A stretch of 64,000 nt of DNA from Streptomyces sp. NBC_01317 (lineage in GTDB: Bacteria; Actinomycetota; Actinomycetes; Streptomycetales; Streptomycetaceae), in NCBI RefSeq assembly GCF_035961655.1, contig NZ_CP108393.1, positions 7,525,501 through 7,589,500 on the forward strand. Direction: 5' to 3'. Numbering within the stretch: the first letter of the stretch is position 1; every line of letters begins with the position of its first letter. The translations under genes were made by a program, and so were the position numbers. Under the pieces are notes generated by a model that was not told the origin of the DNA, did no database searches, and saw nothing but the letters and a program-made list of their open reading frames with translations. Shown here piece by piece: positions 43,048 through 52,423 of this stretch.

Positions 43048-45422
43048 AGGAGCGTCAGGTCGTCCGTGCTGGTCTGCGGCAGCTGGGCGACCCGGCCCGC
43101 GTGCCGTTCCACCATCGACTCGAACGTCTGGCGCGCGGTACGGCCGTTGCCGAAGGCGGGCCCCTTCGGCAGCGCGGTGAAGTACTTGAGCAGCGCCTCG
43201 CCCGTGCCCTCGCCGAGCCGGTACTCCTGCTCCTCGGACTGCTGCTCCACGATCCGCAGCAGCTCCTCGGGGACGTAGTCGCTGAAGGTGATGGTCCGTG
43301 AGAAACGGGACGCCACACCGGGGTTGACCGTCAGGAACCGCTCCATCTCGACGGTGTACCCGGCGACGATCACCACGACCGCCTCCCGGTGGTCCTCCAT
43401 CAGCTTCACCAGCGTGTCGATGGCCTCCTTGCCGAAGTCCCGGCCGGAGTCCTCGGGCGACAGCGCGTACGCCTCGTCGATGAAGAGCACGCCGCCCCGC
43501 GCCCGGTCGAACGCCTCCTGCGTACGGATCGCCGTGGAACCGATGTGCTCCCCGACGAGGTCCACCCGGGACACCTCGACCAGATGGCCGCGCTCCAGCA
43601 CCCCCAGCGAGTGCAGGATCTCGCCGTACAGCCGCGCCACCGTCGTCTTGCCGGTGCCGGGGGAGCCGGTGAAGACCAGGTGGCGGCGTACGGACGCGGC
43701 CTTGAGCCCGGCCTCCTTGCGGCGCCGGCCGACCTCGATCATGTCGGTGAGCGCCCGGACCTCCCGCTTCACGCTCTCCAGTCCGACCAGCGTGTCCAGC
43801 TCCCCGAGGACCGCCTCGGAGGCGCGCGGCGGCGCCGCGGGCGGCTCACCGGCCGCCGGGGCGGCGGTCGGCTGCGGGGGTACGGTGCCGAGCACGCCGC
43901 CGGAGTGCGTGGCGGTCAGGACGGGCAGCGGCTCCACCGGCGGGGTGAGCACCCCGCTCTCGTCGCTGGTGCAGTCCTCCGCGACGGGGCCGTCCTCGGC
44001 GAACTCGTAACCGCCGCGCGCGCATCGCTCCGTACGGCAGCGGGTCAGCGTCGAGCGGCAGCCGTCCATCACATGGAAGCCGTAGCCCCCGCTGCCCGTG
44101 ACCCGGCAGTTGTGGAACGTCCCCCGCCCCTCGGCGGAGACGTAGAAACCGGCCTCCGCGGGCGAGGTGACCGTGCAGCGCTCGATGGTCGGGTCGGCGC
44201 CCTTGGTGACGATGACACCCGTCTGTACGGAGTCGATCGTGCAGGAGTTCAGCGTGCCGCCGCTGCCGTGGTCCCGGAACCACGCGCCGGTGGAGGCCTC
44301 CCTGATGCGGCAGTCGTCGAGCTGCGCGGTCGCGCCGTCGCTCACCGACACCGCCGTGTTCCGCACCTGCGAGAGATCGCTGTCGACGACGTCGACGCGT
44401 GAGCCGCGGTCGAGGACGAAGAGCGCGTCGGGGACGTCGTGGAGGCGGCACGAGTCGAGCACGGCGGTGGCGCCGTCGCTGATCCAGACCGCCGGGTAGT
44501 CGCCCGTACTGTCGTGGATCTCGCACTGGTTGGCGTCGACCCGGGTGCCCGGGTCCCACACGGAGAGACCGTTGCGGCCGAAGCGCCGGACGGTCGAGCG
44601 GGTCAGCGTGAGCACCGAACGCGACCGCAGATCGATCGCGTTCTCGGGGATGTCGTGGATGTCGCAGTCGGAGAGCGTCAGCACGGCGTCCGTGTCGAGC
44701 GTGATGCCGTCGGCCGAGGTGCGGTGCACGGACGAGTCGGTGAGATGGGCCGTCGCGCGGGACGCGATCTGGACGCCGGTGCCCTTGATCTCGTACACCT
44801 CGCAGCCGAACGCCTCCAGGCCGCTGCCCTCGCCGGTGACGGACAGGCCCGACCCCGACGTGTGGTGGACACGGCAGCGCTCCAGCCGGGGGTGCGCGCC
44901 GCCGCGCACCGAGATGCCGGACTGGCCGGCGGCGACGACCTCGCACTCCTCGAACACCCCGCCGGCCCCGTCGATTATCCCGATGCCGACCCCGGCGGGG
45001 TTGTCGACGGTGCAGCGGCGGACGGTGGGGCGGGCCGCGCCGCCCCGCACCTCTATCCCGGCGGCGGAGCGGGTCACGACCCGCAGGTCCAGCAGCTCGG
45101 GGGTGCCGTCCTCGACGAGCAGGGCGGGCGCCGTCGTGTCCTGGCCCTCCACATGGAGGTCCTGGATCGTGGCGGAGGCGCGGACGGTCAGCGGTACGCC
45201 GTCGACGGGCGCGATCCGTACCGAACCGAGCGAGCCCTCGGGGCCGCGCAGGGTCACCGCCCGCGCGACGATCAGGTTCTCCCGGTAGGTGCCGGGGGCG
45301 ATGGTGAGTATGTCGCCGTTGGCGGCGGCCTCCAGGGCTGCGGCGAGGGAGGCGTATTCGCCCGTGCGCCGCCGCCAACGCGATGTTCCGGTGTGAGTCA
45401 CCTGGACCGTGCCCTGTGCCAT
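43017..45422 (-). CDS. Right-handed beta-helix / AAA+ ATPase (CbbX/EccA-like) protein
   Basis: 801 residues from ATG 45422. Residues about 20-530 form a long parallel beta-helix of some 20 turns with Asn/Ser/Asp ladders (repeats like RRCTVDNPAGVGI, ERCRVHHTSGSGL, SDCDIHDIPENAI). A Pro/Ala-rich linker (530-560) leads to an AAA+ domain: VGLESVKREVRALTDMIEV, Walker A TGSPGTGKTT, Walker B GVLFIDEAYAL, sensor AGYTVEMERFL and RFSRTITFSDY. The AAA module is of the CbbX/EccA type used in type VII secretion and Rubisco activation, yet no ESX genes are near. Such helix-AAA fusions occur in Streptomyces; role unknown. Confidence 0.85.
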   Translation of the reverse strand: MAQGTVQVTHTGTSRWRRRTGEYASLAAALEAAANGDILTIAPGTYRENLIVARAVTLRGPEGSLGSVRIAPVDGVPLTVRASATIQDLHVEGQDTTAPALLVEDGTPELLDLRVVTRSAAGIEVRGGAARPTVRRCTVDNPAGVGIGIIDGAGGVFEECEVVAAGQSGISVRGGAHPRLERCRVHHTSGSGLSVTGEGSGLEAFGCEVYEIKGTGVQIASRATAHLTDSSVHRTSADGITLDTDAVLTLSDCDIHDIPENAIDLRSRSVLTLTRSTVRRFGRNGLSVWDPGTRVDANQCEIHDSTGDYPAVWISDGATAVLDSCRLHDVPDALFVLDRGSRVDVVDSDLSQVRNTAVSVSDGATAQLDDCRIREASTGAWFRDHGSGGTLNSCTIDSVQTGVIVTKGADPTIERCTVTSPAEAGFYVSAEGRGTFHNCRVTGSGGYGFHVMDGCRSTLTRCRTERCARGGYEFAEDGPVAEDCTSDESGVLTPPVEPLPVLTATHSGGVLGTVPPQPTAAPAAGEPPAAPPRASEAVLGELDTLVGLESVKREVRALTDMIEVGRRRKEAGLKAASVRRHLVFTGSPGTGKTTVARLYGEILHSLGVLERGHLVEVSRVDLVGEHIGSTAIRTQEAFDRARGGVLFIDEAYALSPEDSGRDFGKEAIDTLVKLMEDHREAVVVIVAGYTVEMERFLTVNPGVASRFSRTITFSDYVPEELLRIVEQQSEEQEYRLGEGTGEALLKYFTALPKGPAFGNGRTARQTFESMVERHAGRVAQLPQTSTDDLTLLYPDDLPELP

Positions 45423-45622
45423 GGCGCTGTTGTGCCCCCACCTCGTGCGTGTGCGCGTGACGATCCGTTCCGGGGCCCTGCCCCGGGCCCGCCCCGGCCG
45501 AGACAGCGGACCGGGAGGCACCACCGTAGCGCGCGCGGCAGCGCTGAGTTGACGCAAGCGCGGGTCTCGTCCCGCCCCGCGGGCCAGGGGACCCGCCGGT
45601 GCTCACGCGCGGTGGCGGAGTC

Positions 45623-46231
45623 TCAACTGCCCGCTCCCGTACGGCCCCAGTCGGGACCGGCCTTCGCCCAGGCCCGGTCGAGCCTGCTGTACCGCCGTCG
45701 TACGAGTCTCCACAGGACCAGCCGCCGCAGCAGCTCCACCAGCACCGCGGCCACCAGGGTCGTGGCCGCCCCCGCCATCACGGCGTTGAGCCGTGCCCAG
45801 TCGCCGTTCATCGGACCTCTGACCGGCTTGCCCAGGGGGTCGGTCCAGATGGTGAACGTCGCTCCGGGGGTGATCCGGCGTCCCGGCGCGGTGAGGGTGC
45901 CCGTGCGCCGCGTACCGTCCGCCGCCGACCACGTCGCGAGCACCCGGCTGCCGCCGCCGTGGTCGGCGGCCGACTCGGCGTCGAAGGCGTTGTGGTGGTG
46001 CTCCTTCGGCTGGCCGGTGACCACGACGGTCGTCCGGTGCCGCTCCTCGCGTTGCAGACGCACCGTGTGCTGCAACGAGGAATTGATACGTGACCCGCAG
46101 ATCCAGCCGGTGGCCGGAGCGGCGAGGGCGAGCAGCAGCGCCGCGACCAGCGCCACCCACGCCTCCATGAGATCGGTGCCCCGGCGCAGGGGATTCTTGC
46201 GCCAGCGCCAGAGTCCGACGATCGATCGCAC
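45623..46231 (-). CDS. Rv1733c-family membrane protein
   Basis: 202 residues from GTG 46231, with GGAAGGGGG about 10 nt upstream. Pattern of the actinobacterial Rv1733c family: LWRWRKNPLRRGTDLMEAWVA, first membrane helix (VALVAALLLALAAPATGWI), an extracellular domain with TVVVTGQPKEH, VLATWSAADGTRRTG and TFTIWTDPLGKPV, a second membrane helix near 150-172, and a basic C-terminal tail RRRYSRLDRAWAKA. Function unknown; the mycobacterial member is a dormancy-regulon antigen. Long GTG-started frame upstream is antisense noise. Confidence 0.82.
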   Translation of the reverse strand: MRSIVGLWRWRKNPLRRGTDLMEAWVALVAALLLALAAPATGWICGSRINSSLQHTVRLQREERHRTTVVVTGQPKEHHHNAFDAESAADHGGGSRVLATWSAADGTRRTGTLTAPGRRITPGATFTIWTDPLGKPVRGPMNGDWARLNAVMAGAATTLVAAVLVELLRRLVLWRLVRRRYSRLDRAWAKAGPDWGRTGAGS

Positions 46232-46530
46232 AGTCCCGCACCCCCTTCCGTGTCCGTTGTAGCCCGGGACGGCTCGCGTGACGCCCGGCGGACGCGGAGA
46301 GAGAGCAAACTCACTTCGATGTCCTATGCACTCAACGTGCGTGCCACAGGCCGGTGTTCCCGGCCGGGGCGCGTTCACGCGACGGCCGGCGGAAGGGTCC
46401 TGCGTGCGGGAGGACGTGTGCCCCCGGCTCCCCGCCTCCCGGGTGCGGAACGGGAGGGGGAATCGGGGGCACGGAGAAGTACGGGTAGGACCTCCACCCT
46501 GGTACGTCGTGGTACGGGGCTCAGGGGCGG
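46232..46530. other. 299-nt intergenic region, no gene seen
   Basis: Between the Rv1733c-like and DUF6643 genes, both on the minus strand. Open frames here have no family character and poor ribosome sites. It should hold the terminator of the DUF6643 gene and the promoter of the Rv1733c-like gene; I cannot place either with confidence. Confidence 0.5.
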
Positions 46531-46998
46531 TCAGTACCCCCGGTTCTGGTACGGCCGGTTGTACGGGTCGTCGTACGGACTGGGCTGCGGAGGCGCGGGG
46601 CGCGGGGCCGCGGGACGCATCGCCTCGTACCCGGTGCCGGGCATCGGGCGCTGCTGCTGTTGCTGGGGCGGCGCGCTCTGGTAGCCGCGGGGCGCGCCCG
46701 CCTGCTGCGGGATGTACGGCGCCGGCGCGTGCTGGAGCGGTACGGGCTGCTGCATCGGCATCTGCTGCGGATATCCGCCGTACGCCGGGGAAGGCGCGGA
46801 GGGACCCGCGGGGAGGGCCGGCAGGGCGGAGGGCAGAGCCGGCAGGTAACTGTTGCCCGTGTCGTAGGCGGAAGGCACTCGGATCGGGGCGATCTGAGGC
46901 GTGCCCCGCTCCGCGACCAAGGAGTCGTAGATCGGGGTGTCCGGGAACGACGGCGCGGTGTAGTAACCGCCGCCGTAGGTGGCGCGGGGGGAGGTCAT
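46531..46998 (-). CDS. DUF6643-family Pro/Gln/Tyr-rich protein
   Basis: 155 residues from ATG 46998; TAACTT lies 6 nt upstream, so the transcript is probably leaderless. The N-terminal half (TSPRATYGGGYYTAPSFPDT, PIYDSLVAERGTPQIAPIRV) is the conserved part of a Streptomyces family I recall as DUF6643. The C-terminal half is low complexity: Pro, Gln, Tyr and Met repeats (QQMPMQQPVPLQ, PPQQQQQRPMP, YDDPYNRPYQNRGY), probably disordered. No membrane segment. Function unknown. Confidence 0.75.
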   Translation of the reverse strand: MTSPRATYGGGYYTAPSFPDTPIYDSLVAERGTPQIAPIRVPSAYDTGNSYLPALPSALPALPAGPSAPSPAYGGYPQQMPMQQPVPLQHAPAPYIPQQAGAPRGYQSAPPQQQQQRPMPGTGYEAMRPAAPRPAPPQPSPYDDPYNRPYQNRGY

Positions 46999-47004
46999 GG
47001 AACA

Positions 47005-47010
47005 AAGTTA
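47005..47010 (-). promoter_or_regulatory. -10 box of a leaderless promoter
   Basis: On the minus strand TAACTT, 6 nt before the ATG of the DUF6643 gene. Confidence 0.5.
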
Positions 47011-47258
47011 AGCCCACCGTGTGCCGGTTGGGGAGTCCGAAAAGATGGTTCTTTCGGGACCTGTGGGTTACTTCGGATCCCCAATGCGAGCGAACTTGGG
47101 AAAAACGGTCGCCCAGCTGTGTACGGATCGTGTAAAGGGCAGGTTGGCGGCGGGTTTCCGGTGGGTACCGGCGGGTCCCGGGGGGTCGGAACGGCCTTGC
47201 GGGGATTAGGTTTGACGGGAGGGAATCTTCGGGACCCCGACTCGTGATGGGGGCGAGC

Positions 47259-48527
47259 ATGTCCATGCTTAAAGGGGCCAATCTTCCGGTGGCGGCGTCC
47301 GCCGTCCGCGTCGAATTGGGATGGCGTTCAGCGGCGGGAACGCCGGACGTCGATGCCTCGGCGTTGCTGCTGGTGACCGGGAAAGTGCGCTCCGACGCGG
47401 ACTTCGTCTTCTACAACCAGCCCGCGCACGCTTCGGGCGCCGTACGCCACGAAGGCAAGAGGCCCGCCGGGGACGCCGTCACGGACACCCTGGCGGTGGA
47501 CCTCGCCCGGGTGGAGCCGGAGGTCGAACGGATCGTCCTGGCCGCGTCGTCCGACGGCGGAACCTTCGGCCGGGTGCCCGGACTGTACGTACGGGTGCTG
47601 GACGCCGCCTCCGGCGCCGAGATCGCCCGGTACGACAGCCAGGACGCCACCGTCGAGACGGCGTTTGTCCTCGGCGAGCTGTACCGGCGTCAGGGGAGCT
47701 GGAAATTCCGGGCGGTGGGCCAGGGGTACGACAGCGGACTCGCCGGACTGGCCACCGACTTCGGCATCTCGGTCGACGAACCGCAGCGGGCGGCGGCGCC
47801 CGCCGCCGCGCCCGCCCCGCCGCTCCGTACCGCCTCCCCGCCGCCCGCGCCCCCGGCGGCGCCCGCACCGCCCCCGGCCGCCACCCCCGTCCGGCTCAGC
47901 AAGGTGACCCTGACGAAGGAGGCCCCCTCCGTCTCGCTCACCAAACAGGGCGGCACGTCGGGCACCATGCGCGTCAACCTCAACTGGCAGGTGCGTAAAC
48001 AGTTCAAGGGCTGGGGAGCCAAACTCGGCCGCGCCGTCGCCGCCCACAGCGATCTCGATCTCGACCTGTGCGCACTCTACGAACTGACCGACGGACGCAA
48101 AGGCGTCGTCCAGGCACTCGGCAATGCCTTCGGCTCACTCGACCGGCCGCCGTACATCCATCTCGACGGCGACGACCGTACGGGCGCGCTCTCCAGCGGG
48201 GAGAACCTCACGATCAACCTCGACCACAAGGATCAGCTCCGCCGCGTCGTCATCTTCGTGACCATCTACGAAGGCGCCCGCAGTTTCGCCGATCTCGACG
48301 CGACCGTCACTCTCCAGCCGCAGCACGGCGCCCCCGTCGACTTCTCGCTCGGTGAATGCACCGTGCCCTCGACCGTCTGCGCGCTGGCACTGATCACCAA
48401 TACGGGATCGGACCTCGTCGTCCAGCGCGAAGCGCGCTTTCTCGTACCGGATCGCGGAGTCAGCCCGCAGCGCACCATCGATTACGCCTATGGCTGGGGC
48501 ATGAACTGGACACCGGGCAGGAAGTGA
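47259..48527 (+). CDS. Protein with two TerD domains (tellurium-resistance family)
   Basis: 422 residues from ATG 47259; GTG 47244, ATG 47247 and ATG 47265 are in frame and the ribosome site (G-rich tract 47249-47253) is not decisive. First TerD domain 1-175 ([61 protein letters not shown]), a Pro/Ala-rich linker (about 180-215), and a second TerD-like domain ([32 protein letters not shown] with Ca-type acidic residues, [21 protein letters not shown]). TerD proteins bind calcium and are linked to stress responses and, in Streptomyces, development. The rest of the ter cluster is absent here. Confidence 0.88.
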   Translation: MSMLKGANLPVAASAVRVELGWRSAAGTPDVDASALLLVTGKVRSDADFVFYNQPAHASGAVRHEGKRPAGDAVTDTLAVDLARVEPEVERIVLAASSDGGTFGRVPGLYVRVLDAASGAEIARYDSQDATVETAFVLGELYRRQGSWKFRAVGQGYDSGLAGLATDFGISVDEPQRAAAPAAAPAPPLRTASPPPAPPAAPAPPPAATPVRLSKVTLTKEAPSVSLTKQGGTSGTMRVNLNWQVRKQFKGWGAKLGRAVAAHSDLDLDLCALYELTDGRKGVVQALGNAFGSLDRPPYIHLDGDDRTGALSSGENLTINLDHKDQLRRVVIFVTIYEGARSFADLDATVTLQPQHGAPVDFSLGECTVPSTVCALALITNTGSDLVVQREARFLVPDRGVSPQRTIDYAYGWGMNWTPGRK

Positions 48528-48546
48528 CCTACGCACGGCCGGCCGG

Positions 48547-49821
48547 CTACTGCGGCCGGGGCTCGCTCTCGGGACGGGCGTACGTACGCCCCTTCCAGGC
48601 CGCGCCCCGGCCCCGGTAGTGCCGCACGGCCGAGTCGACGGTCATCAACAGGTACAGGAACGCGGTGAAGGGGAGGAGCGGAGCCAGCCACGACGACTGC
48701 CGGTAGTACCGCAGCATGGGGAGGTACGTCCCCGCCATCACCGCCCAGGCCGCGAACCCGAGCCACCCCGCCGCCACGTCCCCGCCGAACAGCCCGGCGC
48801 ACAGCGCGACGGGCGGCGCCAGATAGATCACCGCCAGGCCGGCCACCGTACCGAGGAGCACCAGCGGATTGTGCCGCAGCTGCGCGTACGCGCTGCGCGC
48901 CACCATGCTCCAGAGGTCGGCCAGCCGGGGATACGGACGGATGCTGTCGACGCGCTCCGCGAGCCCCAGCCAGATCCGCCCGCCGCTGCCCTGGACCGCC
49001 TTCGCGAGCGAGACGTCGTCGATGACGGCCTGACGGATCGACTCCGGCACCCCCGCGTGTACGGCGGCCTCCGTACGGAGGAGGACACAACCGCCCGCCG
49101 CGGCGGCCGTCCTGGCGCCGGGACGGTTGATCCGGCGGAACGGGTACAACTGCGCGAAGAAGTAGACGAAGGCCGGGACGACGAGCTTCTCCCACCCGCT
49201 CGCCACCCGCAGCCGGGCCATCTGGGAGACCAGGTCCAGGCGGTGGCCCAGGGCGGCGGCGACCAGTTCCCGCAGGCTGTCCGGCTCGTGGGCGATGTCG
49301 GCGTCCGTCAGCAGCAGGTACTCGGGATCCTTCGGGCCGCCGCGGGCCAGCGCGATGCCGTGCCGCAGCGCCCAGAGCTTGCCGGTCCAGCCGGGCTCGG
49401 GCTCACCGGGTGAGGACACGGTCAGCGGCAGTCCGCCGTACCGGACGGCGAGGTCACGGGCCAGCTCGCCGGTGCCGTCCGTGCTGCCGTCGTCGACCAG
49501 GTAGATCTCGGCGGCGCCCGGATAGACCTGCGCCAGCAGCGACGGCAGGCTCTCCGGCAGCATGTCCGCCTCGTCCCTGGCGGGCACGACGACGGCGACG
49601 GACGGCCAGACGCCCCCGTCGCCCCCGGCCGGGCCGGCCGTACCGGCCGCGGTCGGCGACGCGGACGGACCGGGCAGCACGGACGGACCGGGTAGCACGG
49701 ACGGACCGGGCGACGCGGGCACGGGCAGCCGCTGGTCCGTCCGCCAGAAGAAACCCTGACCCAGCGACAGCCAGCCCCACGCGGCCAGCGAACTCAACGC
49801 GATCCAGGCAATGGCGCTCAT
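48547..49821 (-). CDS. Membrane GT2-family glycosyltransferase (HpnB-like)
   Basis: 424 residues from ATG 49821. N-terminal membrane helix, then a Pro-rich linker made by an 18-bp DNA repeat (GPSVLP units), then a GT-A domain: VAVVVPARDEADMLPESLPS, EIYLVDDGSTDGTGELA, WTGKLWALRHGI, LLLTDADIAHEPDSL (DxD-like) and AVIDDVSLAKAVQGSGG. Three C-terminal membrane helices (about 320-410). The arrangement matches the hopene-associated HpnB-type glycosyltransferases, though no hopanoid genes are near. Convergent with the TerD gene, 19 nt apart. Confidence 0.85.
   Translation of the reverse strand: MSAIAWIALSSLAAWGWLSLGQGFFWRTDQRLPVPASPGPSVLPGPSVLPGPSASPTAAGTAGPAGGDGGVWPSVAVVVPARDEADMLPESLPSLLAQVYPGAAEIYLVDDGSTDGTGELARDLAVRYGGLPLTVSSPGEPEPGWTGKLWALRHGIALARGGPKDPEYLLLTDADIAHEPDSLRELVAAALGHRLDLVSQMARLRVASGWEKLVVPAFVYFFAQLYPFRRINRPGARTAAAAGGCVLLRTEAAVHAGVPESIRQAVIDDVSLAKAVQGSGGRIWLGLAERVDSIRPYPRLADLWSMVARSAYAQLRHNPLVLLGTVAGLAVIYLAPPVALCAGLFGGDVAAGWLGFAAWAVMAGTYLPMLRYYRQSSWLAPLLPFTAFLYLLMTVDSAVRHYRGRGAAWKGRTYARPESEPRPQ
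49663..49710. repeat. 18-bp tandem repeat in the glycosyltransferase linker
   Basis: Unit GGACGGACCGGGCAGCAC at 49663-49680, a copy with one change at 49681-49698, and a 12-nt partial copy at 49699-49710. It encodes the SVLPGP repeats in the flexible linker, so unit number could vary between strains without frameshift. Confidence 0.7.
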
Positions 49822-49867
49822 CCGCCGCAGTCTGCACCACAACTCCGGTGCCGCGAGCGCGGTCGAC

Positions 49868-49873
49868 TATGGT
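49868..49873 (+). promoter_or_regulatory. -10 box of a leaderless promoter
   Basis: TATGGT, 6 nt before the GTG of the racemase-like gene. Confidence 0.5.
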
Positions 49874-49879
49874 GACCGG

Positions 49880-50674
49880 GTGAAGATCGCGCTCATGGAT
49901 TCCGGTATCGGCCTGCTCGCCGCCGCCGCCGCGGTACGCCGGCTGCGGCCCGACGCCGATCTTGTCGTGTCCCTGGACCCCGACGGCATGCCCTGGGGCC
50001 CCCGCGCTCCGCACGACGTGACCGAACGGGCGCTCGCCGTCGCACGGGCCGCCGCCGCCCACCGGCCCGACGCCCTGATCGTCGCCTGCAACACCGCCTC
50101 CGTGCACTCCCTGCCCGCGCTGCGCGCCGCGCTGGAGCCGGACCTGCCCGTCATCGGCACCGTCCCGGCGATCAAGCCGGCGGCGGCCGGCGGCGGCCCC
50201 TTTGCCATCTGGGCCACCCCGGCGACCACCGGCAGCCCCTACCAGCGCGGGCTGATCCGGGACTTCGCCGGCTCCGCCGAGGTCACCGAGGTGCCCTGCC
50301 CCGGACTCGCGCAGGCCGTCGAGTCGGCGGACGAGGACGCGATCGACCGCGCGGTGGCCGCCGCCGCCGCGCTCACCCCGCGCGGGGTGAGGGCCGTCGT
50401 CCTGGGCTGCACCCATTACGAACTGGTCGCGGAACGCATCCGTACGGCCGTCCAGCAGCCGGACCTGCCCCCGCTGGTCCTGCACGGCTCGGCCGACGCG
50501 GTCGCCGCCCAGGCGCTGCGCCGCCTCGGGGACGTACCCGCCCCGGGAGCCCCGGCAGCCCCCTTCGATCCTCGGCTCACCGTGCTCCTCAGCGGCCGCG
50601 AGGGCGATCTTCCCGTGCGCGCGCTCGGCTACGCGGAGGGGCGGCTGCTCGCCGCCGTCACCCAACCGGGCTGA
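49880..50674 (+). CDS. Aspartate/glutamate racemase-family protein
   Basis: 264 residues from GTG 49880; TATGGT 6 nt upstream argues for this start and a leaderless message. The cofactor-independent racemase two-cysteine pattern is present: IALMDSGIGLLAAAA (catalytic Asp region), LIVACNTASVHS with Cys70 and VVLGCTHYELV with Cys177. This matches MurI-type enzymes that make D-glutamate for peptidoglycan, but the family also includes aspartate and hydantoin racemases. A housekeeping murI normally sits elsewhere in Streptomyces, so a paralogue is likely. Confidence 0.82.
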   Translation: MKIALMDSGIGLLAAAAAVRRLRPDADLVVSLDPDGMPWGPRAPHDVTERALAVARAAAAHRPDALIVACNTASVHSLPALRAALEPDLPVIGTVPAIKPAAAGGGPFAIWATPATTGSPYQRGLIRDFAGSAEVTEVPCPGLAQAVESADEDAIDRAVAAAAALTPRGVRAVVLGCTHYELVAERIRTAVQQPDLPPLVLHGSADAVAAQALRRLGDVPAPGAPAAPFDPRLTVLLSGREGDLPVRALGYAEGRLLAAVTQPG

Positions 50675-50730
50675 CCGCGTGTCCGGTGTCACGGATCCGG
50701 CGGAGGACTTCCGTACGCGCGGAACGTGGG

Positions 50731-50736
50731 TAGTCT
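50731..50736 (+). promoter_or_regulatory. -10 box of a leaderless promoter
   Basis: TAGTCT, 7 nt before the ATG at 50744. Confidence 0.45.
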
Positions 50737-50743
50737 GCTTGGC

Positions 50744-51307
50744 ATGACGGAGCACCCCCGGCAGGAGGGCGACACCGTGGAACCCCTGCCCGAGATCTGG
50801 ACCGGCCGTGCCACCAACCGTGCGCAATGGCTGCTCGCCGCGGTGGGACTCGCCTGTATCGCGCTCGGCGTCGTGCTGGCCGTCCAGTCGAACTGGACCT
50901 CCGGCTTCGCCGCCCTCCTGATGTCCGTCATCGGCTGTGTCGCCGCCGGGCTGCTCATCCTCTTCGGCACCCTGGCCTTCGTCCATGTGGCGGTCCGGGT
51001 CGACGGCGACTGCCTGGAGGTGCGCTGCGGCCACATGGGGCTGCCGCGCCGCCGGATCCTGCTCGCCCACGTCGTGGACGCCGACTTCGCCCCCAAGGTC
51101 AACCCGCGCCAGTGGGGCGGCTGGGGCTACCGCTGGCGCCCCGAGATGGGCACGGGCGTGGTCGTGCGCAGAGGCGAGGGACTTGTCCTGCGCCTGGGCG
51201 ACGGCAGGACCTTCACTGTGACGGTGGACGACGCGGAAGCCGCCGTACGGGTCATCCGGAACCGTCTGGTCCTCGGCCGCCCGGGAAGCGCCGCGGCCGG
51301 TACCTGA
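50744..51307 (+). CDS. Conserved hypothetical membrane protein with PH-like domain
   Basis: 187 residues from ATG 50744 (leaderless -10 box 7 nt upstream). Two membrane helices (about 30-50 and 55-82) form a hairpin, followed by a PH-like beta domain: VAVRVDGDCLEVRCG, RILLAHVVDADFAPKVNPRQ, GWGYRWRPEMGTGVVVRRGE, LRLGDGRTFTVTVDD, and a closing helix AEAAVRVIRNRLVLG. The layout is that of bacterial PH domain (bPH) membrane proteins. No function is known. Confidence 0.72.
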   Translation: MTEHPRQEGDTVEPLPEIWTGRATNRAQWLLAAVGLACIALGVVLAVQSNWTSGFAALLMSVIGCVAAGLLILFGTLAFVHVAVRVDGDCLEVRCGHMGLPRRRILLAHVVDADFAPKVNPRQWGGWGYRWRPEMGTGVVVRRGEGLVLRLGDGRTFTVTVDDAEAAVRVIRNRLVLGRPGSAAAGT

Positions 51308-51346
51308 TCAGGCCCGGCACCACCTGGTCAGCGTGGCACCGCCTGG

Positions 51347-52423
51347 TCAGCCCGGCGCCCGGTCCAGCGCCGGAAGCGCCTGCGGTACGAGCCGCCCCGC
51401 CGGCCGGGCCGTCGCCAGCCCCGCCAGCAGCCCCGCCCCCGCCGTCACCGGCGCGAAGCTCAGCGCGTTCCCGACGCTCGCCAGGGTCGCCAGCGCCGTC
51501 AGGGTCGCCCCCGCCGTCAGGACCACCGGAGTGGAGCAGGGCGAGCGGACCAGTCCGTAGAGCAGCCAGCCGAACACCGCCGCCAGCAGGAGCAGCCCCA
51601 CCACCCCCTGTTCGGACACCTCCTGCAACGCCGCCGAGTGCGGTTTGCCGTCCGTGTCCAGCGACTGGAGCGCCGTCGGGCTGAGGTCGCCGAACCGGTC
51701 GGGCCCCACCCCCAGCAGCGGATGCTCCTTCGCCAGGTCGACCGCCTCGTGCCACAGCTGCACCCGGTTCGTGGTCAGCTGCCCCTCCAGCGACACCGAC
51801 AGGCCCTCCGGCAGCCCGCCCTCCGCCACCGCCCACGAGCCGCCCACCACCAGCGCCGCGACCAGCGCGAGCCCGGCCAGCGCCGCCGACCTGCGCCGCA
51901 TCCGGGCCGCCGCCAAGGAGCAGAGCAGCACCCCGAGCACCGCCACCAGCCCCGCGACGGAGCCCAGCAGCAGGGCGGCGACGCCGATCCCCACCGCCAG
52001 CAGCCGCAGCGCCACCCGCCACCGGGGGCGCCGCGCCGCCGTGGCGGCGCAGCACGCGGCCCCCGCCGCCAGCGCCAACAGCGCCGCGACCGCGCCGGAA
52101 TCACCCTGGGGGGTGGCGACGGCTACCGCCCCCGCCGGGGTGTCCCGGCCCGAGGCGAGCGCCGCGGCGAGCGCGGCCAGCGCCACCACCGAGGCGGCGG
52201 CCACCGGCACCGTGCCCCCGCTGATCCGGCCGCAGGCGTACCCCGCGGCGACGGCGAGCACGGCGAGCAGTATCCCCTCGGGCCGGCCCCCGCCGGCCGC
52301 CGCGCTGATCACCGCCCACACCGCACAGGCGCCGAGCACCACGGCGCCCACGACGTCGGGCGCGTTGCCCCGCTCCCGTACGGCGGCGGGCCGTTCTGCC
52401 GGTACAGCCATCCTGTCGACCAT
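51347..52423 (-). CDS. O-antigen ligase-like (Wzy/WaaL family) membrane protein
   Basis: 358 residues from ATG 52423, with AAGGGG 8 nt upstream; ATG 52411 and a GTG upstream are alternatives. Nine to ten membrane helices. The family loop is AVDLAKEHPLLGVGPDRFGD followed by HSAALQEVSEQGVVGLLLLA, the conserved region of Wzy_C ligases and polymerases. Members join or polymerise undecaprenyl-linked glycans outside the membrane. At 358 residues it is somewhat shorter than typical ligases (400-600). Divergent from the lnt gene, 231 nt apart. Confidence 0.82.
   Translation of the reverse strand: MVDRMAVPAERPAAVRERGNAPDVVGAVVLGACAVWAVISAAAGGGRPEGILLAVLAVAAGYACGRISGGTVPVAAASVVALAALAAALASGRDTPAGAVAVATPQGDSGAVAALLALAAGAACCAATAARRPRWRVALRLLAVGIGVAALLLGSVAGLVAVLGVLLCSLAAARMRRRSAALAGLALVAALVVGGSWAVAEGGLPEGLSVSLEGQLTTNRVQLWHEAVDLAKEHPLLGVGPDRFGDLSPTALQSLDTDGKPHSAALQEVSEQGVVGLLLLAAVFGWLLYGLVRSPCSTPVVLTAGATLTALATLASVGNALSFAPVTAGAGLLAGLATARPAGRLVPQALPALDRAPG

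Noticed and set aside
47244..47258. Start of the TerD protein at GTG 47244 or ATG 47247
   Set aside because: Residues before [10 protein letters not shown] look unlike the family and the ribosome site is too far upstream (47218-47223); still not fully excluded.
51316..51353. 19-nt near-direct repeat (GGCACC-N-CCTGGTCAG) between convergent genes
   Set aside because: Only two copies with mismatches, short and GC-rich; no sign of mobile element or array.
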